A stretch of 64,000 bases of DNA from Lethocerus indicus (GCA_019843655.1 JACDQD010000011.1:9404604-9468603), one strand, 5' to 3'. Counted from the stretch's first letter, positions 34,454-48,290 are shown. The notes: generated from the letters alone by a model not told the origin. Numbers and translations are program-made.

Positions 34454-36763
34454 TTTAACGATTGGCCATAATCAAATGTTAAAATCAGCAGGAACGTCTC
34501 GTGGATTTATTACTTTTCAATTTAAAATAATTGACGTCAACTTCTGTAATTGTGTTATACTGCTGTGCAATTATTAAATCGATATATCGATCGTACAATC
34601 GGGGATTCGCAATTAGGATTGACTGCCCATTCAAAAAAAAAGGGATTTGTTTTTAAACAACGATGCCTGAAGGTAACCAGATTTGAAATTCTATTAAAAT
34701 ATAATGTTAAATTATAACATCTTTAGATTAACACAGAATGAATGTTATTGACCGATAGTCAAGCTGCATGGGTCCTATGCTAAAGGCGGCGAACGAAATA
34801 AAATTAAAGCTCTCTAGAATTTATTTAATAAGTTTAAAGACTAATTGGTTCGTTATCGCGAATGTGCTCAAGTGTCATTGGCGACATCCCCAATCCCACC
34901 GCCCGTTTTAGAACACAGTCGGAATTTATACTTTCATAATTACCGCCGGTTGTTATAAAATTACGGAGTCCCAAGTAATTAACTGTACATTTATGGGATG
35001 TTAATTTGAAAGGGGGATATTATGGCCGTTCTGAAACGGTCTGAATAATGATTGCTATCGGTTGAAATAACAGATAAAATGGAATACGCGCTCTACTTAT
35101 CGTTTTCTGTAGAAACTGGCAAAAAATTTTTTTTCCCGGTACTCGGGTATTACATTTCAATTTATAAATGTTTTTCGCCATACATAAATATACTTCAATA
35201 TTTTTTTTGTAACCTATGTGGTTGCAACACGTCCAATTGTAACATGTTGGAAAATTTACTGAACATGTTGGAATCTGTTTCAGCCAATTATTAAAAAATG
35301 CAGGAGTCATTAAAACTTCTTTCAGCAAGGCCGGTTTATACTGTTAGACTTTAAATTCAATTTGAGCTTCTTCGCAATAATTTACGTTAATGATTTAAAT
35401 ATCAATATAATTTGAGTTTTTAATATAGAACCTGAAAATCTTCGAGTGAGACTCTATGAGTCCGTGCTATTGACCATTATGCTTCTTTCTCGTATAATTT
35501 GTCTTAGTGCGATGGTGAAGTCTATTCCAGTGCCATGTAACGGTAGTTACCCCCGTATTAAAATCCATCTAGAACGGCGGGGACATTAACGCCAACCCCT
35601 CGAGAACCTCCTAATGTCCGTCCCAGTTTTCCCAGTATTTTTTCCGATTTCACTCCCCCTCCCCTAAAGTAAAACTCTTCCTGTTGCCGTTCTCGGCGGA
35701 AAAACCTCTCGCCCTCCGCCTTCTGGTTCTTCGAAGAAATCCGAGAGGGGGGAGGTGGTGAGTTTACCCCGGAGGAAGTTTCAAACTCCTACCGAAGTCC
35801 CGCTGCAGTTTCATTTCCTTCCGCTTGTCTGCAGTTGTGAAGCGGGACGGTGCATTTGAATAGTTCATCTCGGTAGCCGCGGTCGTTCGAGTTTCTTCAA
35901 CGCTTTCAAGTGTTGACTTTTTCAAATTCTTTGAGCGTTGAACTGCCTTCTGTATGGGAACGACTGAGCATAATAAAAATCACCATTAAAGTCAGCACTA
36001 TAAGAAACTTCTCTATAAGCATAGGAGCGCCGTACTAAATGTTTTCGTTTCGTAACCGATATTTTAGGCCTATACCTAGTTATTTTAGGTCCCAATGCGT
36101 CATCAACATCTTTCAAGATTGTGCATATACTTTACAAACAAATTATGAAAAAGATATCTCGTTACTGCACACCACAGGTGTGCCGTCGCCGGCTCGCAAA
36201 TCTAGTTATAATCCGATATTTAAATTGGTATCGTTAAATGGAGCGACAAAAAAAACACATCATCGGCAATATCGGCCGAAATGGCACTTAAATTAGCATA
36301 AGCAATTAGCGTTTCGAAAGTTTTTTTTTCGGTTAGGGAGTATAAAGTCTCTCAAGTTTAGGCCACCTGCGAATTTCTCTGGTAACTTTCCTTGCCATCT
36401 CGTTTTCCTTGAAATAATTTGCATTCAATCGCCTTGTCTCGCTTCGGTCGCATTACGGGCAGAGATTTTAGAAACGTTGATATGTCCAACTATTTAAAAC
36501 GCTTCGACCGTATAATTTATGCGAATTAATGGGTCCGGCAGGCTCCGTACAAGCCGTCCAGAGGACATGAATCAAATGCCTTGTATTCAGAGACACCGGC
36601 ACATAATGCGGACCATGGAAGTATATTATATGAAAATGACGAACTCAGGAAATAAACCGAACCCGTAACCGGTCTAACATGAACAGAATTAGGTTAGTGA
36701 AAATGTCGAATTTCACGAGTTTATTTTCTCGCTGGCCCAACAATAGATATTTTATATCATTTA

Positions 36764-36766
<3 letters not shown>
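34454..36766. other. Gene-free stretch
   Basis: AT-rich unique DNA. The 102-codon minus frame (35020-35328) and 80-codon plus frame (35052-35294) cover the same AT-rich bases on opposite strands and neither shows codon bias. Confidence 0.4.

Positions 36767-36814
<48 letters not shown>
36767..36814. repeat. (AT)24 microsatellite
   Basis: Perfect AT tract of 48 bases. It produces spurious Ile-Tyr repeat frames on both strands (36645-36981). Confidence 0.97.
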
Positions 36815-36818
<4 letters not shown>

Positions 36819-38905
36819 CAACATTTCGACGGGCACATACCGAAATCTCAAGAGCTTCTGTGGTAATGCACCGGTTGAATACAGTGGCTGATTGTAAATT
36901 TGTTTTTTTTTTTGTGCAGCGTTTTATTGGCGGGCGCAATTGCCCCGAGATTTTATGATATCGTGTATATCGGTCGATCACGGATAATGGTTTTGCGGTA
37001 CTGGCATTTGGCCCAAGACGTGCTTTTATAGCTCGCTCGGCCCGGTCGGTCTAATGGAGTTGGTCGTGATAAAGGCATCAGAAAGAGAGGCAACCGAAAC
37101 GCGATATTTAAGTGAAATTTCTTAAAAAAAGAACTCCGAGTGTTGCTCCGCCGAGGAGAGTAATTATTGGATCGATTAAGGCGGCTGGGTAATTCACGAA
37201 CCCTGCTCGAGAACACAATCCGGGGGCATGACCCATTGTGAAACCGGTAATCATCGGCTTCAGGTTTTGCCTCATTTCTGAAGTAACATAAATTCGAATT
37301 AACTTAATCAAATCAACGTAATGGAATGAACAAGAAAAAAACTCTTCCGAACGGGCCGTTCGCTTGTTCCGAGACCGTTCCAATTATTCAAATAACGCTC
37401 CGATTCTGAGCCAAATTAAAGATATAAGGAACTCCGTATAAGGAGCCCCGTTAATTGCTCCCAACCGTGAATTTTGGGAATTTTTCGAAAAGCCAAAGCA
37501 GAATCCAAATGTGTCCGCGTTATTCTCAAGTCCGGCCGTTAGAGTCTGTGCTACAACTTAAAATATATTTCCTTATTTAAGACGTTGGACTGAAATTGAC
37601 AAATTTTACTAAGTGAATGACTCAAGTGGGATATCCTGAATATTTAAGTACTGCATTTTCCATAATTTGATTTATTCTATTATCTGTCCACTGACTGATA
37701 AGGCCAAAGGGTGGGTTACATTGGCTCACACTTGGTTTGTCTAAAATTGTTAAAGTGTTTCACAAGGCTTCAAAATATTATTGAACGTGCTCTCTCGCTT
37801 TTCGGTTACCATGATACTGATTTTAATGACAGTTTAGTTCCATTTATGAGCCTGTCAAGAAATTGTTTCTAAACTGGTAGAAAAGCGGAGCGCCTCATTT
37901 CCAGCCGCGCTATCCCAACAGTCAGGCCCTCGTGCCGGTCGAATTGTACTCGTACGTATAATTACGTTCAAGATGTCCGAATTTGCGATTCAAATCGTTG
38001 GAGATATTCAAATTCGCACCTTGGGCCCGGCCATAAATCCGGAGACGGCAATTAGCAGTGGGGGCAAAGGTTCTCAAACATTCCCTAAACTAATAAAATA
38101 CCCGCCGCATTTTCAAAACTGACTCCTCCGATCGACGTCTGCCATCAAATATACTGTTATTAGACTGGAAACGTTTCTATTTATAAAAATGTAAATTTTA
38201 TAATCGGTTATTTTCTGATCCGACGACCGGCCCGAACGCTGAAAGCCGGGACACAGGCCCCGAAGCCTCGTTCCGATCCGACCATCTGGTCTCTCTCAAA
38301 GCTCGATGATTTGTACGGGGCCCAATCTCATAATTTTCAACTCGGCAATTTATTGAAAAGTGTCCGGATTGAGAGTCAATTTTTATTAGGCTCTTGTCAT
38401 GAAAGACCCATTATAATTGCTCGTTGGAATAAAAACAGTATTTAAAATACTAAGGTACCCGCTCGAGAGTCCGGAGAATTGAGACAAAGACAAGGCTCGG
38501 CAAAATACAAAACACCACTCCGGTTTTAAAGGTAGATAACAAATTGATGTTTGCTCTTTCGCCATCTGCATTCTTCAGTATTAGGAATTTAATCATTCGT
38601 ATGATTGTCCCCTTTTACTCTTTTACTAGATGAGAGACTTGTATTTGAAATTGTTTGGTGGTACTTACACAATCCTAAGGAATGAACTGCACTGTTACTG
38701 CCTTGACGGCTGTTTCATTTGAATCCTACAATCCATAACCGCTAATTTAATTCCAGTATAATTTATAATAACGAAACACATTTCTGTATATAACCAGCCC
38801 CGTTCTTGTTAACGCGATCGGAGACAGTTAAGACGGAAAGCGTCGCTCCGGAGGCATTTTACACCTTAATAAGGTAGTTTCAGGCGTCGTTAGTGCTTAA
38901 AGTAC
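36815..38905. other. Gene-free stretch
   Basis: Unique AT-rich DNA with GC-richer patches at 36990-37230 and 37900-38060, and a T11 run near 36903. No supported gene or RNA. Confidence 0.4.
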
Positions 38906-38927
38906 GTGTGTGTGTGTGTGTGTGTGT
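38906..38927. repeat. (GT)11 microsatellite
   Basis: Perfect GT tract of 22 bases. Its antisense gives the His-Thr repeats of two minus-strand frames there. Confidence 0.95.
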
Positions 38928-41104
38928 TTTGAACTACATCTGGATGAAAAATTGCTGCGGTCAACCCATATACAGGCTGCGGCAACCAGCAGGAGGATAG
39001 CTGGGGGTCCGAGAAGCTTAATGCGAAGTAGAAATTGGCGTTTACCAAAGTAGAAACTCCGAACTCTCTTAGTTTCAAGAAACTCCAAATAGGTGCAGTC
39101 TAAACGGCTCCGTATTGACCTCGGTATGAACACAGAGTGCAATAGGCCGAATTACCGTAAAACAGAAGCAAACTCCGGGTGTCTATAATTGCGTAAATTA
39201 AGAAAATGTATTTTTTGTTAAGCATGTTTGTCTTAAAACGTAATTTGTTCACCAGTACGCACTGAAAATAGGACTTGAAACGGGAGATAGGCCGGGCAAA
39301 CTACCCAGCGCTGTGTCCGACATCAAATACAATTACGGTTATTACGGCCCTTAAAGTGACCATTTCGATGGCGTCAATAACCGCGCGGTACGCTAGGCTT
39401 TAATTGTTAATGATTTTCCAGAGGTACGTGATACGCCCGATATCACGTTGGGCGGCCACCCCGCCCCGACTGATATTATGTGGAAACAGGTTCGAGTTGA
39501 AACATAGACTCTAACTCATTACCGAACAATTCCTCCTTAGATTCTACACATTCAATTCGAACAATTAAATTCACCTATGAACGTGTTCGAATACGTTATG
39601 ATTGAATTACGGTAGAAATATGATGACGCTAATAATAGGTTTGTGTTTCCTCATTGTCAAATAATATGAACAAACCTGATTCCTGAATTGTGGAATCCAC
39701 AACTATAACTATGTAGAACTTGTTTTATCCTTTTTTAAATGTTCTCAATGTTTAGATTAAATTTAGAATACATAAAGTGTTACACTATAACATAAGGAGT
39801 CTATTTGACCTTAGACCTCTTACCTAGTTTATCTCGTGTAGTATTAGAGCAAATTGCAAACAGTGTTTCATAACGCTGTAATCCATCTACTGTGTATTTC
39901 TTTTGCCATAAGAAAATGGGTCCTAGAACCGCAGTTACATTTGTCCCCCAGGAGGGCATTACCGCAGAAATATGTGGAAGAAGCCACTCGGTCGGCTTGA
40001 TGTCGCCCGTACTTAAGCGGTACTTTTTGCCCGCTGGAGAGGGGCGTTAAACTGCAATCTTAAAACAATTTTAACCCATCCGATCGATTATTCAATTCGT
40101 CCGGCGCTGTAACGAGCTAGCAATATATCAAATATTGATACATTCCGGTCGTAACCGGGTAATATAAATGCCCCTGTTTCAGTCATTTATTTTATGTCCC
40201 TTTATAAAAATCAGACTGAATTATTGCTCTATACGCCCAAACCATTTATACCTATTTTATTGAATTCTTTCTTCGTTAAATTTCATAGGTTATCCTAATA
40301 GACACATTTCATCGATTCCGCATTGATGGACCAGAAACATTTTACTACTTAATTTGTATCTATGAAGAATTAGTGTTGCTTATTACACTATATGTTCGTA
40401 TCCCAAATGTAATTTTGTTTTAGTGCATTTTCTGCTATCATCGATATATAGCCAAGAACATTATCGGGGACAGGCCTATCCAAAATTATAAAGCGAAAAT
40501 TTATATCGGAATTAGCATTAGCACAATTTATTTTACCACCGTGTAATTATTTCAATGCACAAAAGGCCCTAATTTTTACCTCCTTCCATTTTCATCCCCA
40601 ATTTTACCCGTTTTCCCGTCTATTTCGTGCAGAAACGTGAGGGGATATACCTTGGGTTTATTTTTATCCGGATAGCGTTCTTCCACCTTCCATTTATCAG
40701 CTTTGTTTCTATTTATATTTCATTATAGCCTTGTCGAAACTTTGAGGATTTAAGGGATCACCGGCGATATACAACCGACTTGGGCCGCTGTATCGAATCT
40801 CGGACCAAAGCTTTTAATAACCCCGCCTGCTCTCACTGCGGCGTTTATTGCCGCTTTCCGGGGATAAAGGAGGGGAAGGGGCGCTCAAACTTGCAGCTTG
40901 TGCTCAGTGTTGCGTGATCCGAGATATAAAAGACCCGGAGGGGGGGGCGTCTCCCCTATTTAATAAAGTCTAACCCCGAAAGGAGACAGGCGGGGAGGTC
41001 TTCGGTCAAAATGGAATCATCCAAACGAACAGGCCACTAATCCATTTATCGGAAACTTTACCTCTCTTCGCTAACCCTGTCCAAAACTCCGGTGTAATTT
41101 ATTT

Positions 41105-41106
<2 letters not shown>
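38928..41106. other. Gene-free stretch
   Basis: Unique AT-rich DNA with an eight-base G run at 40940-40947. No coding signal. Confidence 0.45.

Positions 41107-41144
<38 letters not shown>
41107..41144. repeat. (AT)19 microsatellite
   Basis: Perfect AT tract of 38 bases. Confidence 0.97.
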
Positions 41145-41146
<2 letters not shown>

Positions 41147-44016
41147 TTTTATATTATAATGTATATAAATAAATGCCTTTATTTATAAATCCAAAACAAT
41201 CAGATCCACTTCTCCGGACCGGGGATTAATGAAGGCATTTTTCGAGAGCAAGAGAAAGTGCGATAGTAGAGAACCTACATAGTATGAACTGTCGAATCCC
41301 CCCTACGTGACGGCTCAATAATGGCGTGCTGCCGAGAAATAAAATTCAAACTACATTTTATTCCCGTATACCGGCCGCTATATCTTGAGCGTTGTTGGGC
41401 CCACTAGAAAACTACACGCATTGCGAATACATTACGTATTGCCACTGTAAACGGGACATATATATATATATAGAGGGTCCGCGTTATAACGCTGTGTATT
41501 GTACCAAAACAGAGTAATAAAGCCAGGCCTCGTGGAAAAGAAATTTCAAACTGCCGTTTTATGGCTTCGGAGGTAATATATTGGGCGCGTAATTTCGATT
41601 TCTTTTTTCTCGGAGAACTATGTTTTAAGATACTTCGACCAGGGATTTTTATCCAACCAGTATTCCCTTGAAGACATTCTAACTTGCCTTTAAATAGTAT
41701 GTTTTTCCTACTATATGTAATAACATTCCTTATTACCATCAATTAAGCAATAGAATTAACACTGAAACATAGAAATAAATGTTATCCCCCCTATCTTAAT
41801 ACGTAACATGGATCAACAGTATCTTATGATTAATGAGTTAATCATCACTCTCACGTTGCTTGTTTGTTAGTGTAACTGATATCTTAAATTGATATGTTTA
41901 AAACAATTTGAAGTAGTACAGTTTGTTAAATTTAATGACTTCTTTTAACATAATATTGCACCAAGTAAATATTAAACGTTGTACTGCGTTAGCTGTTTAT
42001 GACAATTACAAGTCCGATATCAGTATTAAAATAGCGTATGGCGGTTTATAAAACCAATTTAGATTTGCGATCAAAGGACCACAACCAAGTGGTTTTTATC
42101 CCGGACCAATTCGCATTATATATGGTCATCGTAACAAATGCTCTCCATTTGTATTGAGAGCGCCGGCTTACCTGCCTGTAATAGCGGGCCCTACACTTTT
42201 AATGGCAAGCAGTTGTTAAAGAAACAAACTACCGAACGGGATTCTAATTACTCTGCCGGAGTTATGAGAACACCTCCTGCGATCAGTTAAAATTCCGAAA
42301 TGAATATCTCAATGGCAGACAAAATTGTCCTCCAATCGCAAAAACTGTTGTATCACATATTTCAATTGTGGAAGCCATCGAACTATGGAATCCTTTGCAT
42401 AAATATAATGATCGTGGTTTTTATTTTATTAGAATTTAATATTTCGTTTCGCGTTGTTTTTCTTTAAGTGGGATAAACCGAAAATTTCCAACTTTAAAAG
42501 GAGGTGCTTGCGAAATTGGAAATTGGGTATATGACACGATCAAATTATAATGTTTAAAAATTTAGAAAGTATTATAATTTTTCATATAGGATTTTCAGTG
42601 TGCCGCAGCTCGTATAAACCCTAAATAAAGTAATATATTTCTTAATGTAAACAGCGTAATATCTCTTTGTGTCTAGCGTTGTTGCCTCAATTCTATTTTT
42701 TCTCGCCGAATTACCTCGTTCCGTCATTTTTTTCGGTTTATTTCGATGCGGCTCTCCCACTTATATACGCTTCGAAGTATCAGAAAAACATTCGAGGAGA
42801 CCGGTCTCTCTCGTCGGGAATTGTGTTGCGGCGGCCGGCGTGGAGAAAAAGAATGGCTCCCGGACGTTCGAAGAGGGAATTAATCCGAATATAAAAGCGG
42901 GCGCCAAGAGTCAGAGTTGCTTCTTTTTTTTCGAAAAAATTCGCGTTCTCGTTTTAATATAGCGCACATTGTCTTGCTTAGGCCGTAAATCCTAGACCAG
43001 TGTCCCGGGCCCCGACGCTCCCGCCTCGGCCAGAAATAGAGAATTTCACGATGAATAAAAAAGTATATATATATATATCACCGCCGATTTGGCTATATAT
43101 ACGGAACTTCGGACGCTCCAGAACATAATTTCTGATACCAATTTTTCGAAAACTACATAGGGCTAGTTTCTTATATTGCCCGCATTCAATTCCTAGTCAT
43201 GTTTTAATAAAAAAGAACCTAGATGTCCCAGACAATTTTTGATTCCGATCTTCACAACGCTGTTCTTCTCGCCATCGTCACTATCATAACGCAAGTAATG
43301 TACCGGGCGATGCGCGGTCATTCCGGGGCAAATTCTTCGAAGTACTCGATCTTCTTATTTTAATTGTGCATTATGAAATGAAAAAAACTTGTGATGAGTC
43401 CTCCTGAAAGGTCCCCAGAATAGAGTTCGTATTTTTTCAAAATTATATTTACAAGATGGTGGTGCTTGAATTTTATGAAGGGCGTTTTTAGATATTATAA
43501 AAATTTGCTGAAATCGGAATTGAACCAGGTTGGTGTAGATTTAAGAGACCGGTTGGCAGAGACCGCGAAAAAATCTAGAATAGGGTATCCGGTGTGCATT
43601 CAGTGCGCCTAACCCCTAATCGTGGGGGTCGTGTATACCGGCGGTATCTTGGGCCGGAAATACTGCGGCAGTAAATAAACGAAATATACTATTCTCGCTG
43701 TCACAACGGGGAAATTATTTTTGACATTACTACACAGTTGCCAGATGCCAGACTGAATGATCTCCCTCAGAATAGGCATTCCGCATTATATATAACAATA
43801 AAACACGTTTTTACCATTAATCTAATAATTAATGGGGTCCTCTCTGTCTTTATACTTCAACTTTTTTTTCTGAACAGATAATTTACATATTGCTATAATT
43901 AAACATAGATTGAATTCTTTAAATCTAGGTTCATGGACAATACCTGTCGAAATCACGCTTTAAAAAACCGGGTATTTTATAAAAAAAGCAACTTACTTTA
44001 GTTGGGAACAATACTA
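41145..44016. other. Gene-free stretch
   Basis: Unique AT-rich DNA; short (AT)n tracts near 41459-41472 and 43064-43079. The 112-codon minus frame (41404-41742) and the 97-codon plus frame (42669-42962) have no recognisable domain or codon bias and are not called. Confidence 0.4.
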
Positions 44017-44249
44017 TCAACCCTCTATGGTCCGAATTTATTTTAAATCCAAAAAAATTGGGGGAATGAAAAATCAGCAATTATAAACCTATATATGCAA
44101 ATGAAAAAAAATTGATATTGATATTGGTTGTCTTGACAACGTTATAGGATTCAGATTTATGCACCATCTCACGAAAAAAGCTATAATTATTTGGTAAAAT
44201 CTGGAATTGAAATGAGAACTGAAAGTTACACTGGCCCATAGAGGGTTAA
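44017..44249. mobile_element. piggyBac-like MITE, ~225 bp
   Basis: Perfect 10-base terminal inverted repeats CCCTCTATGG (44021-44030) and CCATAGAGGG (44236-44245); 12 of 13 bases match if extended. TTAA follows at 44246-44249 and the left flank is TCAA (44017-44020), a one-base-decayed TTAA target site. TTAA duplications and CCC-starting ends are characteristic of the piggyBac superfamily. The interior is AT-rich and non-coding. A second, 5'-truncated copy lies at 45905-46071. Confidence 0.75.
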
Positions 44250-44746
44250 CCTATAGATAAAGTTTTTATGTTATATTATGTAGTTATGAATATAATCATA
44301 CTCATACAACAGTCGGTCCGGCGCTGGAATAATATTATTAAAACCGGGACCAAATTAAATATTTTTCAGTCCCACCGTTCAAACAGTAAACAAATCAACC
44401 CGCCGGCTATTTGCTCAGGAGATGGCCTGCATTTTCGCTGAACGTTTCCAATGTTTCCACAGTATTCGGTATGAGAATCTAGGTTGTCGGAATCGAATCG
44501 TCTTTTCAACGAGGTCGCCTTTTCTTTTACTCTTCGTCCCGTATGAACATCCCATTAAATATGAATATGCGAAACGGTTTGCCGAGGTCGGACTTAACGC
44601 AAGCACCTCTTTTCCGAGGGGGCTCGGACAATTTTGTAGGTATAAATAAAATTGTTCTTTCCCCCCTATCAAAATTATTTGTTTTTAGGCTTTTTCACTA
44701 GATTCGTCGCCTTCAATATTTATTTATTTAATTAATTAATTTAAAG
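44250..44746. other. Gene-free stretch between two MITEs
   Basis: The frames at 44415-44672 (minus) and 44422-44649 (plus) cover the same bases on opposite strands. No gene supported. Confidence 0.4.
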
Positions 44747-45243
44747 CAGGGATTCCCAACCCGGTCCCCGCGGGCTCCATGGCGACAAAAGTTTTTAGAC
44801 AGAACTAGAGCTAGAAATTTTGGACCTTAAGAATGATATTTTGCTAAAACCCTCAATATCAGAGGACTTTTGGAATATTTATGACAAGTCAGTGTATTTA
44901 TGCGAATCATTGTTTCCAAACACGAATTTAATAAAATCACGTTATAGATCTCGACTCACCGATAACAGGATTATCGTCATACTCTCCTAATTACGAGGCA
45001 CTGGCCAATGAAATGCAATGCCAAAGATCAAAATGACAGATCGATATGTTTTTGTTTCCTTTTATTTATTTTGAATGTATTGTTTTGTATGTAATTTGAA
45101 CAATAATTTTATTATTTCAACATTATTTTTTTTATTTTTTTTCCTCGTCCAATTATAAATATCCTTAACAAAATAACCGGTGCCTGCCGCCCTACCGATA
45201 TTTTAGAATGTGCTCTAGGGCATAAAAAGGTTGGGAACCCCTG
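44747..45243. mobile_element. hAT-like MITE, 497 bp
   Basis: Inverted ends CAGGGATTCCCAACC (44747-44761) and GGTTGGGAACCCCTG (45229-45243) match at 14 of 15 positions. The flanks ATTTAAAG and AATTTAAG(G) are compatible with an 8-bp target duplication with one mismatch or a one-base offset. The CAGGGGTTCCCAACC type of end and 8-bp duplication are typical of hAT transposons. The interior has no transposase frame, so it is non-autonomous. Inserted between two related piggyBac-like copies. Confidence 0.8.
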
Positions 45244-45904
45244 AATTTAAGGCATGATAAAACGTCAGATTTTAACATTATTATTGGATAGCATTGAACT
45301 GCATGGAACGTTGTTTTCAAGTCCGTTCTGAAAACATCTGCAGGATCTAAATTTTACAATGTTATATAATGGTAGTTTATATATATGTATTTGTGTGCGA
45401 GTGTGTGTGATTGTACGTTACAAAGGACGAGGTAGATTCTTCCGGTATCAGCCGTTGAGTGGGCTCTCCGCTAAGTGTGTAAAGTGCTCCCACCGAGGAA
45501 AAGGAGGCATCAGCGTGAGTTATTCTATTTGCTCTCACACTCCCGACCGTGTGCCGACAGTTTCCTTCTTATCCGCTTTTATTCGGACCGAGTGGCCCCT
45601 CGCGAGATCGGAGTTTATTTGTCGTTTCGTCTTGTCGCAAACGGAAAAAAAGAAATTAATGGTTTTGTTAATGTGCAGCGGGGAAAATTTGCTATAGCGG
45701 AGGTTGTGTCCGCCGCACTCAAGGGTTCTTCCTTTTAGGAGATGATGTTACGTGTTATAATGTTGGAGTTTCGTGTTTATTCCATATCTTGTAACTGTCC
45801 CCTTTTCAACCAAACTAAAATATCATTATTAATAGTACTAATAATAATGATAATGCAATTTTTGTGCTATTACGTTATTTTAACGTATAAGGTTTATAAT
45901 TGCT
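45244..45904. other. Gene-free stretch
   Basis: A 112-codon plus frame (45359-45697) overlaps an 87-codon frame in another phase. The former begins in a GT-rich tract and has no domain. Not called. Confidence 0.4.
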
Positions 45905-46071
45905 AAAACCTATATATGCAAATGAAAAGAAATTGATATTTATATTGGTTGTCTTGACAACGTTATAGGATTAAGATTTATGCACCATATCACGAAAAAA
46001 GCTATAATTATTTAGAAAATCTCGATAAATTGAAATGTGACCTGAAAGTTACGTAGGCCCATGACGGTTAA
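45905..46071. mobile_element. piggyBac-like MITE, 5'-truncated copy
   Basis: From AACCTATATATGCAAATGAA onward it matches 44086-44249 at high identity, including TTGGTTGTCTTGACAACGTT, CACGAAAAAAGCTATAATTA and CTGAAAGTTAC. It ends at CCATGACGG followed by TTAA (46068-46071). The left CCCTCTATGG end is absent. Confidence 0.75.
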
Positions 46072-48290
46072 GGCGGTACTCTCTTACTTTTTTTCAATAT
46101 GCTTTAGATTTCAAATAAAATTATAATTAAATATATTAAATGTATATAAAAATTCCGACTATACGTACATATTATTTTATAAAATATATATTTAATTCTT
46201 TTCTAAATCATAATCTAGATTTTGTCTTTCAAGATTCAAATTTGATGTATTAGGTATTTCCGCCTAGTAATTAATTCGATTTTCACTTATTTCATTGGTT
46301 AGCAACAAATCTAGCAGGAAACATAAATTTCATTATGACACAGAAACTCTCTGTAGCATTATTTGCGTGTGTAGTTCTGTCGGTGATATTTGTTACGTCC
46401 AGAGGAGGAAGTAAACGGAGAAAGGAAACTGTTTGGAGGCTAACAGCGCAAATAGAATAACTCAGTGGGAACGAATCCTTTTCTTCGGGGAAGCACTTCG
46501 CACTCCCCCAAGAGTGCCCGACCACTCGGTAGGTGTTGAAAACCCTACAGAAGAACTTCCTCACTGTGAAAAATAGGTGTTTTGTAGCGTACATGCACCT
46601 CGTGTGCACTTGTCCGAACGGCGTGGATAAATACCAAACGCCCGTCTATTTTAAAGCGGTATTTTACTGTTGATGACTCGAGAAGAGACATAATTCCTTG
46701 AAGTATGCGGTCCTTTTATTTTTTTAACCACGAAAACCTTTAGAACAACTAACACCAAATTCTTAATTTGCTACTGTATTTTAAAACCTAACAGGGCGTA
46801 CGGAATTGAGCTGTATGGGTCCACCAAACCGTCTGACTTTCATTCAATTACAATCTATCATTCTAAGATGCTGACGGTAGATTCTAGCATGCCCAGCTGG
46901 AATTATAGAAAATTAAATCAGTTGCCGGCGTAAGCAAATAACGGTATAAACTCTCCAGACTTGGAACTGGACTTAGTTCCTCAGCGACGACCCCGTACTC
47001 TGCAGGCACTGTCGTAAAATATTACATCTTATATACAGCTTAATTAATTAGCAACGGTTATTATTCTTTATAATCCAATTAACATTATATTAACGCTTCA
47101 TACTATGATATAACATTGAGCCTTGATATTACTCACATTGTAACTAATCAGTATATTAATATAATTGCCGCTTTGATATATAATTTGAAGTATAATATAG
47201 GATAGAAAATATTGTAACTTCTATGCTCTTCGTCTTACTATTATATATTATCTAGTTACTTATTCTTAAATAGCCTATACTAGCATAAATAATTAAGTCT
47301 ATTTCTTGCTACCTGCACCTTTGCAATTTATGAACGTTCTCTTTCGCAGTTTATACCCATTCGAAGCGTAATTTCTTCTGTCAACTTTTAATATAAATTC
47401 TTTTCATTTAAAACATTCGGTACTATAACGTTCGATAGGTGATCGAGTTAAATATAATAAATTCTGTTATGAAGCTACACAGCAATTTTTGCGATGCTTT
47501 CCTCATGTTCTCGACTGTAATATTACAAAATAATTTGTTCCTCTGTATCGTGGGTTCAGTCTTGGCTGTTGGTTTTTCCCGACGTGCGAATCTTCGTTCG
47601 GGAAACTTTTCCTCGTTTCTGGTGACCTTTTCTCCTGGGGCTTGACGTCGCTATGGCGACTTAATCAAGACAGTTATACTGCCTAAAGACATAAATCTGA
47701 TATCCTCCCACTGCATTCGTGTTACCGAAAAATATTCCCCTGTTTTTCTCGGAATCTGTTACGCGATTAAATAACGCGATGAACGCAAATACATTTTTCC
47801 GAATCGACCGGCGTTCACGCTCTGTATACCCTTGCGGCGCGGCACTAGGGCCGCGGTCGCCGGACCTTTCCGCGGGGAAAAAACGGGACAAAAATGAGGG
47901 GAGAGAGGGAAAAAATATATAAAGTAGTACGCTAAGAAAATACGTCCGAAGGCGGATTTCCACGCTCTACTTAACGGAAGAGTCGCATCGGTTCCGTTCC
48001 GGACATGTTATTCCGATAGATAGAGAAGGCATCTTTCTCTCCGCCGCTTATTTCCGAGCCCGGGGGAAAGTTCCAGCGTTTATTTACCGGGGGACGTTTT
48101 TTCGGTGTTTTTTTTTTACTTACGGACATATCGTAACGCGGATTTGTTGTGGCACGGGAATAAATCACCGGGTCCAAAACAGGACGCGGAATTTCCGACT
48201 TTGATAAGACCTACGGGCGTTTCGAGTCGAATTTTTAAAACCTTCGAAAAAGGTTTTTATAGAAGATGTTTTAAGCCACAGAAAGATAAT
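46072..48290. other. Gene-free stretch
   Basis: AT-rich to 47570, GC-richer at 47800-48200. The 105-codon minus frame (46292-46609) and 100-codon minus frame (47661-47963) lack domains; the latter is overlapped by an opposite-strand frame. Nothing else recognised. Confidence 0.4.

Noticed and set aside
35020..35328. 102-codon minus frame
   Set aside because: AT-rich composition, opposed by an 80-codon plus frame over the same bases, with no codon bias.
36645..36981. Frames with long Ile-Tyr repeats on both strands
   Set aside because: They are translations of the (AT)24 microsatellite.
42167..42174. CAGGTAAG on the minus strand as a fourth recursive site
   Set aside because: The upstream minus-strand sequence (CCCGCTATTACAGG) has no pyrimidine tract or suitable branch point.
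43505..43545. B-box-like GGTTCAATTCC on the minus strand (tRNA-derived SINE)
   Set aside because: No A box at the right distance and no repeat of this segment in the window.
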